Source: Candidatus Peregrinibacteria bacterium (GTDB lineage: Bacteria > Patescibacteriota > Gracilibacteria > UBA1369 > LOWO2-01-FULL-3). Taken from it: a stretch of 14,389 nucleotides of DNA. The notes beneath the pieces are model-generated. The model ran no database searches and was not told the origin of the DNA. It saw only the letters and a list, made by a program, of their open reading frames with translations. Position numbers and translations under genes: made by a program. The first letter of the stretch is position 1. Every line of letters begins with the position of its first letter. Location: assembly GCA_018664365.1 (NCBI GenBank), contig JABJOK010000076.1:1-14389 (forward strand), written 5' to 3'. Of this stretch, positions 6,522 through 14,203 are shown piece by piece.

Positions 6522-7999
6522 GAAGCTCTTCTTCTTATTTTAGACTCATCTACATATTCAAGCTGAGCTAATATTTGCATACGTACAATTTCTCTTTCCT
6601 TATAAATAGGCCTTCTACCACCAAAAAAATCATTCAATCTACGACCCGAATCAACAGCCTCTTGAGTGATCTCTCTACTTCCAGATCTTCTAATCAAAGT
6701 TAATCCTAAACTTTGAAAGTATTGATACAGATCTACTGTCACATCTTCAACATGCATTAAATCTATACCCATTGCTCTAACTTTCTGAACAATATCCTCA
6801 ATAAAAATAAACCTCTCCCCTCCCCTAGCAATATCAACATCAGCATAGTGAGGCTCAGATCTAAAATGATGCATGATATCGTCGCTCTCAAACAGAATTG
6901 AATGAATTATGAGCATATATGCCTCATAACCATAAATCCTTCTCTCAAAGCCTGTTTCTGCACATTCTCCATCTACAAAGTGTTTAAATCTTCCCAAATA
7001 AGATGCATAGTGGTTATAGCAGTCCCTAAATTCTGCATCGCAGTACATTCCTCCAATATGCTCTTGAGTTATACCTAATTCGTCTTCGCTAAAAGCCAAG
7101 TCAATAAGGGCAAAATTGAGAATTTTCTGCATCAACATCTCTCTTTCAGAAGGGCTTAAAGTTTCAATTGGAGAAACATCATTCTCAAATGATAAGCCAT
7201 CCCTCACATTCAAACAAATTCCATGATCAACTGGAAAAGTAAAATGTTCCGAAAATGGATTTTGCACACTTCGATGAGCCAAGTCATCACCAATTTTCTT
7301 ACTAAGATCAAGCTGCACATTCCAAAGTTCATAAATGCGATCAGGATTAATTCTTTCCCTAACAAAAGCCTTCAATTCATCTCTATGCTCAAAGTAGTAA
7401 TCCAAAACAAACCGATTCTCATTTCTTTTAACTTCAAAAACATTTTTAAGAACTTTTAATCCATCAACAAATGACTCAGGAGGAACATCCTCTATCTTGT
7501 ATCTTACATTCTCAGCCCCTACTCCATAAAGTCTTTGCAAAGAACGCTCAGGCACATCTTCAGGATAACCGTAATACAAAGTAACTCCATTAGGATATAT
7601 AGCAGGATAAGAAGTTGCTTGATTCCAAGGAGTTTTATGCTCCCAAGGATGACTGTAATATGTTTTATGCGGAACTCTAGCCTGAACCGGCCAAATAATT
7701 CCATTCTGAGCATCATCAAATGCCCCAATTCTAAGCGCTTGAGAAGCAGCCATTGCAATGTCCTGGCGAGGATAGCCAAATCTACCAGGAAACCCTTGTA
7801 CTTGGTCTAAATACTTCTTCAGCGGAACAATATTTGTGGCCTTAAATCCATCAACACCATCAAATAAATGACTCAAATAATACATCTGCTCAAGTCTCTG
7901 AAGAGCGCCTGAAGAAGTATCCATCGTCCTAACATCCAGATTATCATCAACATCTGGAACATTTTCCACATCTAAATATTCGAACCTCTCCTCAGCCAT
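6518..7999 (-). CDS. Uncharacterised 493-residue soluble protein
   Basis: I do not recognise this protein. It has no signal peptide and no membrane segment, so it is probably cytoplasmic. The N-terminal 30 residues are acidic (MAEERFEYLDVENVPDVDD), and the C-terminal 70 residues are Arg/Lys-rich, ending KIRRRAS. The middle is rich in aromatic residues and His. Examples are HPWEHKTPWNQATSYPAIYP (117-136), a Cys-containing stretch MYCDAEFRDCYNHYASYLGRF, and YGYEAYMLIIHSILFESDDI. The Cys/His residues do not form an obvious metal-binding pattern. It has its own strong promoter (TTGATT, 16 bp, TATAAT at 8020-8047) and lies alone between the ribosomal run and a divergent ATPase gene. Its stop overlaps that of rpsI. 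The uninterrupted frame and good promoter indicate a real gene; the function is unknown. Confidence 0.85.
   Translation of the reverse strand: MAEERFEYLDVENVPDVDDNLDVRTMDTSSGALQRLEQMYYLSHLFDGVDGFKATNIVPLKKYLDQVQGFPGRFGYPRQDIAMAASQALRIGAFDDAQNGIIWPVQARVPHKTYYSHPWEHKTPWNQATSYPAIYPNGVTLYYGYPEDVPERSLQRLYGVGAENVRYKIEDVPPESFVDGLKVLKNVFEVKRNENRFVLDYYFEHRDELKAFVRERINPDRIYELWNVQLDLSKKIGDDLAHRSVQNPFSEHFTFPVDHGICLNVRDGLSFENDVSPIETLSPSEREMLMQKILNFALIDLAFSEDELGITQEHIGGMYCDAEFRDCYNHYASYLGRFKHFVDGECAETGFERRIYGYEAYMLIIHSILFESDDIMHHFRSEPHYADVDIARGGERFIFIEDIVQKVRAMGIDLMHVEDVTVDLYQYFQSLGLTLIRRSGSREITQEAVDSGRRLNDFFGGRRPIYKEREIVRMQILAQLEYVDESKIRRRAS
6519..6541 (+). terminator. Possible weak terminator after rpsI
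   Basis: TAAGAAG (6519-6525), a 5-nt loop and CTTCTTA (6531-6537) form a 7-bp dyad followed by TTTT (6538-6541). It begins in the rpsI stop codon and lies inside the 3' end of the convergent gene. The stem has only two G-C pairs, so it is a weak candidate. Confidence 0.25.
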
Positions 8000-8019
8000 A
8001 AATAAATTTAAGAGAGAAT

Positions 8020-8047
8020 ATTATACAACAAAGACTGGGAAAATCAA
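8020..8047 (-). promoter_or_regulatory. Promoter for the 493-residue protein gene
   Basis: On the minus strand TTGATT (8042-8047), a 16-bp spacer and a perfect TATAAT (8020-8025) lie 21 bp upstream of the ATG at 7999. This is the best -10 match in the window. The leader would be very short, about 15 nt, with no Shine-Dalgarno. Confidence 0.6.
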
Positions 8048-8061
8048 ACAGCAGTTACTCA

Positions 8062-8091
8062 TTTCAATTAAGTGTCCATATTTGCTAAAAT
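8062..8091 (+). promoter_or_regulatory. Candidate promoter for the P-type ATPase gene
   Basis: TTTCAA (8062-8067), an 18-bp spacer and TAAAAT (8086-8091), preceded by TGC as an extended -10, point rightward. Transcription would start near 8098, downstream of the GTG at 8072 and upstream of the ATG at 8123. This is why the ATG is preferred as the start. It is back to back with the minus-strand promoter at 8020-8047. Confidence 0.45.
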
Positions 8092-8122
8092 AGCGAAAGT
8101 AAAACTCCTTCCCCTCATTTAT

Positions 8123-10699
8123 ATGACTTCACAAACACTCGCCAAGAAAGGGCTCACTTCACAACAAGTAGCCGGACTACTTCGCAAACACGGTTACAAC
8201 GAATTTCCTCACAAACAGGAATTCACCGCATTAAAGATCATTCTTTCGCAATTTACATCCTTTTTGATAGTTATCCTTATAGTTGCTGGAGGAATTTCAT
8301 TCTTTTTACATGAAACCATCGATGCAATCGCCATATTCGGGATTGTGCTGATAAACGCAGTCATTGGATTTATCCAAGAATACAAAGCAGAAAACGCCGT
8401 AAAAGCACTGAAAAAAATGGTCGTTCCGACAACGATAGTAATAAGGAATGGAAAAGAAAAAGAAGTCCCAATTAGAGAACTTGTACCCGGAGATATTGTA
8501 AAACTATCCGAAGGAGACAAGATTCCAGCAGACCTGGAACTTATTGAAGCATATTCATTAAAAATAGATGAAGCCGTTCTCACAGGAGAAAGTGTTCCCT
8601 CAAATAAAGATGCAAAAGGAAAAGATCGTCAAAAAATTGCATTCAGAGGAACAATAGTTACCACAGGTCGTGCAATTGCACGCGTAACCTCAACGGGAAT
8701 AAACACAGAATTTGGAAAAATCGTAGACCTAGTTCAAAAAACAAGTAAGACCCGTTCTCCTCTAACTATACAACTCGACAAGCTCGGCAAACGCCTAGGA
8801 ATAATAATTCTAATTCTAATAACCATCCTTTTCGGACTTGGGTATCTACGCGAAATTTCATTGATTGAAATGTTCATGACATCAGTAGCGCTAGGAGTAT
8901 CAGCAATTCCAGAAGGGCTTCCTATAATAGTAACTCTAACCCTAGCAATGGGCGTTCGCGTACTAGCGCGCAAAAAAGCAATCGTTCGTAAGATGAATTC
9001 CGTAGAAACCTTGGGAGCGACTACCATTATATGTTCAGACAAAACCGGAACACTCACCTTGAATGAAATGACGGTCCGCAAGATTTGTACGAATTTTGAA
9101 GAGGTAGAAATCCCAGGACAAGGCTACAAATGGGGAAGAAAAAAAATCGCACTAACAACTCCAGAACAGAAAAAGCTCTTAGAAATATGCGAAAACTGTA
9201 ATAGCTCATATGTAGAAAATGGCGAAACGCTAGGAGACCCTACTGAAATTGCACTTAAAGTACTCACAAGAAAGGCCGGCTTCATTAAAAAATACAAAGA
9301 GCTAGATGAAAACGTATTCACGTCAGAGAGAAAAATGATGAGCTCTCTTCAAAAAGTTGGAAAAGAAAAACAGGTCATGGCAAAAGGAGCCTTTGAAGAA
9401 ATTATCAAGAAATCAACTCACATACTAAAGGACGGCAAAGTAAAAAAGATTACTCCTGCTGACAAAGCTAAATACAGAAAGCTGGCCAACAAGTATGCAA
9501 AAAGCGCACTACGAGTACTCGGGTTCGCATACAAGGTTCAAAACAAAGGCTTCACAGAAAACAGTCTTATCTTTGTAGGACTAACAGCAATGGAAGACCC
9601 TCCACGAAAATCCGTAAAACAATCTATAGCGATAGCTCAAAAAGCTCACATCCAAGTAAAGATAATTACTGGAGACAATGCCATAACCGCAAAAGCAGTA
9701 GGTGAAGAGATCGGACTAAATGTCACAAATGTAGTAACTGGAGACCAGATCGACAAGATGTCAGATAGAGAACTAAGAAAAGTACTCAAAACTACTCAAA
9801 TATTTGCCCGCACAAAGCCTCAACATAAATACAGGATAGTTGACCTGCTAAAGAAGAGCAGGAACGTTGTAGCGGTAACAGGAGACGGTGTGAACGATGC
9901 TCCTGCACTTAAACATGCAGACGTTGGAATCGCTATGGGGATAAAAGGAACAGAGGCTACCAAAGAGGTGGCAGACATCGTCCTAAAAGACGACAACTTC
10001 ACCACGATTGTTAACACAATAGAAGAAGGTCGTCGCATCTATCACAACATTCTTTCCTTCATAAAATATATGCTATCGGCCAATTTCGACACAATTATGG
10101 CTGTAGGTGTATTGACGATACTTGGATTCCCTCTACCGATTCTTCCTTTGCAAATTCTCTGGATCAACATCGCGACAGACGCACTACCTGCGCTCGCACT
10201 CGGAAGCTCCCCTGCCCCAGAAGGAATAATGGAAGAAAAGCCACATCCAAAACAAGAAAGCATATTCAAGAAGTTCTTTTTATTTATTGCAGTCGCAGCA
10301 CTCCTACAAACAATCGTGAATCTCGCAATTTACTTCTATGGTGTTTCTCTCGACACAAAGGCAGCAATCGACATATTCGATCTCTCTATTCCATCACACG
10401 CACGAACGCTTGTATTCACTCAAATTGTTATGTTCGAGCTTTTCTTTGTCTTCGTATGTAAGGAAGAGAAATCACTCAAGCTAAAGAACCTACTGACAAA
10501 CCACACATTGATTGGTGCCGTACTCCTATCATTTGGACTCCAACTAATGATGATCTACGCACCGTTTATGCAAGCAATCTTTAAAACAATGCCACTCTCA
10601 GGAATAGAATGGGCCATTGTTGTACTCTTTGCATCAACAGCATTCTTAGTACCAGTAGTCACAAAGGTTTTAAGAAGTGCTTTAAACAAAATCAGGTAA
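8123..10699 (+). CDS. Type II (Ca2+-type) cation-transporting P-type ATPase
   Basis: An 858-residue ion pump of the SERCA/PMR1/PacL class that likely exports Ca2+ or Mn2+ across the cytoplasmic membrane using ATP. All catalytic motifs are present: TGES (154-157) in the actuator domain, CSDKTGTLT with phosphorylated Asp306, GDPTE (371-375), KGAFE (421-425), TGDN (516-519) and TGDGVND (586-592). Ten membrane segments are expected: a pair near 45-85, one pair at 226-283 including PEGLP, then six after 640. Ca2+ site II residues of SERCA are matched by Glu264 (AIPEGLP, TM4), Asn682 and Asp686 (TM6). In TM5 Asn654 is kept, but the position of SERCA Glu771 is Thr657, suggesting a single ion site as in PMCA-type pumps. 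A GTG at 8072 would add 17 residues. trmD follows after 46 bp. Confidence 0.93.
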   Translation: MTSQTLAKKGLTSQQVAGLLRKHGYNEFPHKQEFTALKIILSQFTSFLIVILIVAGGISFFLHETIDAIAIFGIVLINAVIGFIQEYKAENAVKALKKMVVPTTIVIRNGKEKEVPIRELVPGDIVKLSEGDKIPADLELIEAYSLKIDEAVLTGESVPSNKDAKGKDRQKIAFRGTIVTTGRAIARVTSTGINTEFGKIVDLVQKTSKTRSPLTIQLDKLGKRLGIIILILITILFGLGYLREISLIEMFMTSVALGVSAIPEGLPIIVTLTLAMGVRVLARKKAIVRKMNSVETLGATTIICSDKTGTLTLNEMTVRKICTNFEEVEIPGQGYKWGRKKIALTTPEQKKLLEICENCNSSYVENGETLGDPTEIALKVLTRKAGFIKKYKELDENVFTSERKMMSSLQKVGKEKQVMAKGAFEEIIKKSTHILKDGKVKKITPADKAKYRKLANKYAKSALRVLGFAYKVQNKGFTENSLIFVGLTAMEDPPRKSVKQSIAIAQKAHIQVKIITGDNAITAKAVGEEIGLNVTNVVTGDQIDKMSDRELRKVLKTTQIFARTKPQHKYRIVDLLKKSRNVVAVTGDGVNDAPALKHADVGIAMGIKGTEATKEVADIVLKDDNFTTIVNTIEEGRRIYHNILSFIKYMLSANFDTIMAVGVLTILGFPLPILPLQILWINIATDALPALALGSSPAPEGIMEEKPHPKQESIFKKFFLFIAVAALLQTIVNLAIYFYGVSLDTKAAIDIFDLSIPSHARTLVFTQIVMFELFFVFVCKEEKSLKLKNLLTNHTLIGAVLLSFGLQLMMIYAPFMQAIFKTMPLSGIEWAIVVLFASTAFLVPVVTKVLRSALNKIR

Positions 10700-10733
10700 C
10701 ACACATTCTCTCGCATACCATAGCCGCTTATTG

Positions 10734-10745
10734 TATACTCTTGGC
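10734..10745 (+). promoter_or_regulatory. Possible -10 element giving a leaderless trmD mRNA
   Basis: TATACT (10734-10739) ends six bases before the trmD ATG (10746), the spacing expected if transcription starts on the A of the start codon. No convincing -35 is seen at the right distance (TCGCAT at 10711-10716 is poor), so this is tentative. Confidence 0.25.
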
Positions 10746-11393
10746 ATGAAATTCGACGTTCTTACAATTTTTCCGCAAAGTTTCAACTCTTATCTTTCTG
10801 AAAGCATTTTAAAACGTGCTCAAGAAAAAAATCTGATCGAAGTTGAAGTTCACGATATAAGAGATTTTTCAAAAGACAAACATAGGAAAGTTGATGATGT
10901 GCCTTTCGGAGGAGGAGCAGGGATGGTAATGACCCCACAACCACTACACGATGCTATCACTCACCTTAAAAAGACCAACAAAGGACCTGTAGTTTTCTTT
11001 ACTCCACAGGGAAAAACGCTAAGCCAATCAAAAGCTGAAACATTTTCAAAAAAATATGATCAAATGATACTGGTCTGCGGAAGATACGAAGGGATAGACC
11101 AAAGAATTCGAGATTCACTTGTCGATATAGAGATATCAATTGGAAATTTCGTGCTAACTGGAGGAGAACTACCAGCAATGATACTGATCGACTCAGTTTC
11201 AAGATTAATTGCAGGAGTACTTGGAAAAGAGGAATCACACATCGAAGATTCATTTTCAAAATCTTTAGATAGAAAAAAAGAATATCCACACTACACTCGC
11301 CCATCGGAATTCAAAGGAATGAAAGTTCCAGATGTACTACTTTCAGGACATCACAAAGAAATCGAAAAATGGCGCAGAAATAAGCTCAAATAA
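10746..11393 (+). CDS. trmD: tRNA (guanine-N1-)-methyltransferase TrmD
   Basis: A 215-residue SPOUT-family enzyme that methylates G37 of tRNAs with SAM and so prevents frameshifting. The trefoil-knot and SAM-site motifs are clear: DDVPFGGGAGMVM (49-61), FFTPQGKTLS, VCGRYEGID, GNFVLTGGELPA and YPHYTRP. It is shorter than E. coli TrmD (about 255 residues), with a reduced C-terminal domain that ends soon after VLLSGHHKEIEKWRR. The ATG at 10746 gives the standard MKFDVLTIFP start. The in-frame TTG at 10731 is rejected because it would only add YTLG. The usual partners rpsP and rimM are absent. The TAA stop overlaps the next gene's ATG by one base (TAATG). Confidence 0.96.
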   Translation: MKFDVLTIFPQSFNSYLSESILKRAQEKNLIEVEVHDIRDFSKDKHRKVDDVPFGGGAGMVMTPQPLHDAITHLKKTNKGPVVFFTPQGKTLSQSKAETFSKKYDQMILVCGRYEGIDQRIRDSLVDIEISIGNFVLTGGELPAMILIDSVSRLIAGVLGKEESHIEDSFSKSLDRKKEYPHYTRPSEFKGMKVPDVLLSGHHKEIEKWRRNKLK

Positions 11394-13177
11394 TGATCGA
11401 CAAATTGTACACATTAGGAATTCCGGCACTACTATCAATCACGCCAGTGAGTTTGATTATTATAAATCAATTTTCAAAACTCTTCGCAAAACATCATCCA
11501 AAACTTGGAAAAACAACGACCATCTGTACTGGAGTTGAGGGAGTTTTAACTAAATCAAGACTAGAGGTAAACGCACTTCTATTCGACAAGTACAAAGCAA
11601 AAATAAGCCAAGAAAATGAATTCGCAAAAGTCTCAGATCTAGAAGACAGAGAAAAAGACGAGATACTCCTTTCAAAAACAGAACTAGGCAAAGATAAAAA
11701 CCTAGAACTAATGGCAACTGCAACGATACTTTGCCCATTCGACAAATTAAAAGAAATCGAATCCGTAACATTAGAATTTCTAACAAACTGTGGATTTAAC
11801 AAACGAGAAATCACAAGTAAGTACAGTATTATTCAAAAAATAAACAGTTCATCAGATAAAAGATATTCAACTGTAATAACAAAAGACAAACAGACCAATG
11901 AGATAAATGCTCTATCAAAAGGAAATCCTCTGAAGATATTAAAAAAATGCACCAAGGCAATCATCAATGGTAAAAAATACGAATTAAATCACCAAACTCT
12001 TCGAAAACTTAGAAAAAGAATCAGCAAATTAAATAAATCAGGACAAAAAGTAATAGGATATGCAATTAAACCATTGCCTCTCAAGGTATTAGATAATTAT
12101 TCAGAGAGCTTCACAGAAAAAGAGATGACCTTTATTGGAGTAATCGGGACCAGGAAGCCTCTCAACACGGACATCAAAGGAAGCGTTGCTCTAGCCAAAA
12201 AAGCCGGGATAAAAAACTATATTCTAACTAAGGACAAAGAAAAAAGCACAATAGCCATAGGCATCGAACTTGAAATGATCAACGCAAACTACTTCGAAAC
12301 AATTACGGGAGCTTATCTAAGAGAGCTAAATGATAAAAAATTAGAAAAACTAGTTCACAACAAAGAAAAGGACTTAATTTTCTGTGAATTAAACAAAGAA
12401 GACAAGTTACGAGTCCTTGAACATCTAAGAAAAGACGGAGAAATAATCGCCAGAACAAATTCTCGACAAAAAAACAGCTATAAAATTCTTATAGAAGGAA
12501 TCGAAAAAGGAAGAAGAACAAATAAGAATCTAAAGAAATTTTCTGATCACGCCATTGGATGCAAAATTGCAGAAACAATACTTCTAGTAACAGCGATCGC
12601 ACTAAACGCACCACTTCCCCTAACTATAATGGCCATTCTAGGACTAGATATAACAATCAATCTACTTCTTGAGTTGTCCCTACGAGCAGAACCAGTTAGG
12701 GCAAATGTAATGACAGAAAAATATCATCCGATTAATAGAAAATCACTAAAAACCCTTCTTCTAACCAGTATTACAGCCGGGATTCTAATAAGCACAGCAT
12801 ATCTGCTCACATTAGTTCGCTACGGGTGGTCTATGGGAAGCGCCAGCACAAGTTCCACTACAGGACATGCAAAAGCGCTAACCATTACATTTTTCTTATT
12901 AATAATAATTCAAATAATCAACAGTCTAAGCCTAAGAAAAAAGAAACGATCAATGGCAAACACTCAATTCCTTTCAAACATATATCTAACACTTTCACTA
13001 ATTATTTCAGTGCTAATAACCTATAGCCTGATAACATTCGAATCTATCCAAGAGTACTTAGGACTTACCTCCTTGTCTCTTCTAGACTGGGAAATCATTG
13101 GATTTTTAGCAGTACTATTTATCGTAATTGAAGAAATAAGAAAATTTATCCTTCGCCATGCCAGTAGAACTTCCTAA
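11393..13177 (+). CDS. Degenerate, probably catalytically dead P-type ATPase-like membrane protein
   Basis: A 594-residue protein that aligns by eye with the intact pump upstream from TM4 to the C-terminus but lacks TM1-3 and the actuator domain. The phosphorylation motif CSDKTGTLT is CTGVEGVLT (45-53), with Gly47 in place of Asp. TGDN is TKDK (279-282). The TGDGVND stretch aligns with TNSRQKN (355-361), and roughly 30 following residues are missing. The TM4 glutamate is Ala12, and the TM6 N/D pair is swapped (Asp419, Asn423). Retained are Lys176-Gly177 (ATP-contact KG of the N domain), Lys338 (aligned with the P-domain Lys), and the EKGRR and EKYHP joints. Seven membrane segments are predicted (about 8-28, 390-408, 411-430, 452-475, 494-513, 527-550, 566-588), with basic ends facing the cytoplasm. 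It starts at TAATG, coupled to trmD, and overlaps the next gene by 20 bp. The long open frame implies a maintained protein, perhaps regulatory; the function is unknown. Confidence 0.85.
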   Translation: MIDKLYTLGIPALLSITPVSLIIINQFSKLFAKHHPKLGKTTTICTGVEGVLTKSRLEVNALLFDKYKAKISQENEFAKVSDLEDREKDEILLSKTELGKDKNLELMATATILCPFDKLKEIESVTLEFLTNCGFNKREITSKYSIIQKINSSSDKRYSTVITKDKQTNEINALSKGNPLKILKKCTKAIINGKKYELNHQTLRKLRKRISKLNKSGQKVIGYAIKPLPLKVLDNYSESFTEKEMTFIGVIGTRKPLNTDIKGSVALAKKAGIKNYILTKDKEKSTIAIGIELEMINANYFETITGAYLRELNDKKLEKLVHNKEKDLIFCELNKEDKLRVLEHLRKDGEIIARTNSRQKNSYKILIEGIEKGRRTNKNLKKFSDHAIGCKIAETILLVTAIALNAPLPLTIMAILGLDITINLLLELSLRAEPVRANVMTEKYHPINRKSLKTLLLTSITAGILISTAYLLTLVRYGWSMGSASTSSTTGHAKALTITFFLLIIIQIINSLSLRKKKRSMANTQFLSNIYLTLSLIISVLITYSLITFESIQEYLGLTSLSLLDWEIIGFLAVLFIVIEEIRKFILRHASRTS

Positions 13178-13421
13178 ACAAGATTACCTAAGAGTAAAAG
13201 TGGTTCCTAAGAGCTCAAAGAATGAAATAGCCGAAATTTTTACAGACGAAGAAGGAGAAAAAACTATAAAGATCAAAATCAAAGCAGTTCCTGAAAAAGG
13301 GAAAGCAAATGCAGAATTAATAAAGTTCCTAAGCAAAGAGACAGGTGTCTCAAAGTCTCAAATAACTATTCTAAACGGACACACATCCGCACTAAAATTA
13401 ATCAAAATAAATTGGACCTAA
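13158..13421 (+). CDS. DUF167 / YggU family protein
   Basis: An 87-residue DUF167 protein. It has the family pattern VKVVPKSSKNEI (13-24), KAVPEKGKANAELIKFLSK (42-60) and a C-terminal ILNGHTSALKLIKI. The structure of this family is a small alpha/beta fold; its biochemical role is not established. The ATG at 13158 lies inside the end of the ATPase-like gene (20-bp overlap), and its own end overlaps rsmA by 10 bp. This suggests coupled translation of the trmD-ATPase-like-DUF167-rsmA unit. Confidence 0.92.
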   Translation: MPVELPKQDYLRVKVVPKSSKNEIAEIFTDEEGEKTIKIKIKAVPEKGKANAELIKFLSKETGVSKSQITILNGHTSALKLIKINWT

Positions 13422-14203
13422 CAAATATAGACCAAATAACGCAGCTCCTTAAGAAACACAAACTTCATACCAAGAAACACCTTGGCCAAAATTTTCTAAT
13501 AGATAGATCTGCGCTAGAAGAAATAGTAAAAGCTGCAGACATCCAAAGCACAGACCATATAATAGAAGTTGGACCTGGACTGGGAGTTCTAACTGTAGAG
13601 ATAGCTGAAAAAGCTAAAAAAGTAACCTCAATCGAAATAGACAGTGCACTCTTCCCTATTCTAAAAGACACTCTCTCTCAACATAAAAACATAGACCTTT
13701 TAAACGAGGACGCTCTTCAATTTAGACCTCCAAAAACTCCATACAAACTTGTCGCAAACATTCCCTACTACATCACTTCTCCGTTAATAAATCATTTCTT
13801 ACAATCTGAGAATCCTCCACAAACTATAACTCTCTTAATTCAAAAAGAAGTAGCAGAAAAAGCATGCCAGCTCGAGCCCAAGGCATCTATTTTATCTCTA
13901 CAAATAGGACTATTTGGAAACGCAAAGATTGTGGGAATAATTAAGGCAGAATCCTTTTTCCCTGCTCCAAAAGTCGACTCTGCAATCATTCACATCGAAA
14001 CACACAACAAAATATCAATACCCGAGGCAAGACAAATTCTTTCACTAGCAAAACGTGCATTTTCAAATAAACGGAAGAAGCTATCCAACACCGTGCTTAG
14101 AGAAATAGAAGACTCCCCCATCGATAAGGATCTTAGACCTCAAGTACTATCAATCAAAGACTGGCAAAAGCTAAATAACTTTTTTAACAGCTCTAAAAAA
14201 TAG
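13412..14203 (+). CDS. rsmA: 16S rRNA (adenine-N6,N6)-dimethyltransferase RsmA/KsgA
   Basis: A 263-residue SAM-dependent enzyme that dimethylates two adjacent adenines in the 3'-terminal hairpin of 16S rRNA late in 30S maturation. The motifs are HLGQNFLID (23-31), SAM motif I VGPGLGVLT (53-61), motif II SIEID (73-77), acidic Asp100 (NEDAL), motif IV NIPYY (116-120) and FFPAPKVDSA. The start is TTG at 13412. A TAA stop lies immediately upstream in the same frame, and no in-frame ATG precedes the conserved region, so TTG is close to forced. It overlaps the DUF167 gene by 10 bp. At its end it overlaps the convergent pyrF by 11 bp. Confidence 0.96.
   Translation: MDLTNIDQITQLLKKHKLHTKKHLGQNFLIDRSALEEIVKAADIQSTDHIIEVGPGLGVLTVEIAEKAKKVTSIEIDSALFPILKDTLSQHKNIDLLNEDALQFRPPKTPYKLVANIPYYITSPLINHFLQSENPPQTITLLIQKEVAEKACQLEPKASILSLQIGLFGNAKIVGIIKAESFFPAPKVDSAIIHIETHNKISIPEARQILSLAKRAFSNKRKKLSNTVLREIEDSPIDKDLRPQVLSIKDWQKLNNFFNSSKK

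Noticed and set aside
8072..8122. GTG start for the P-type ATPase at 8072
   Set aside because: The extended -10 (8083-8091) lies within this stretch, so the mRNA would begin after the GTG. The ATG at 8123 gives a normal N-terminus. Not fully excluded.
8209..9081. Long antisense open frames opposite the ATPase gene
   Set aside because: They mirror a strongly conserved coding sequence, and their composition is that of a complement frame.
11393..13177. The ATPase-like gene as a decaying pseudogene
   Set aside because: The frame is open for 594 codons, both ends overlap neighbouring genes, and topology-determining basic residues are kept. Losses are concentrated in catalytic motifs and are not spread as frameshifts.
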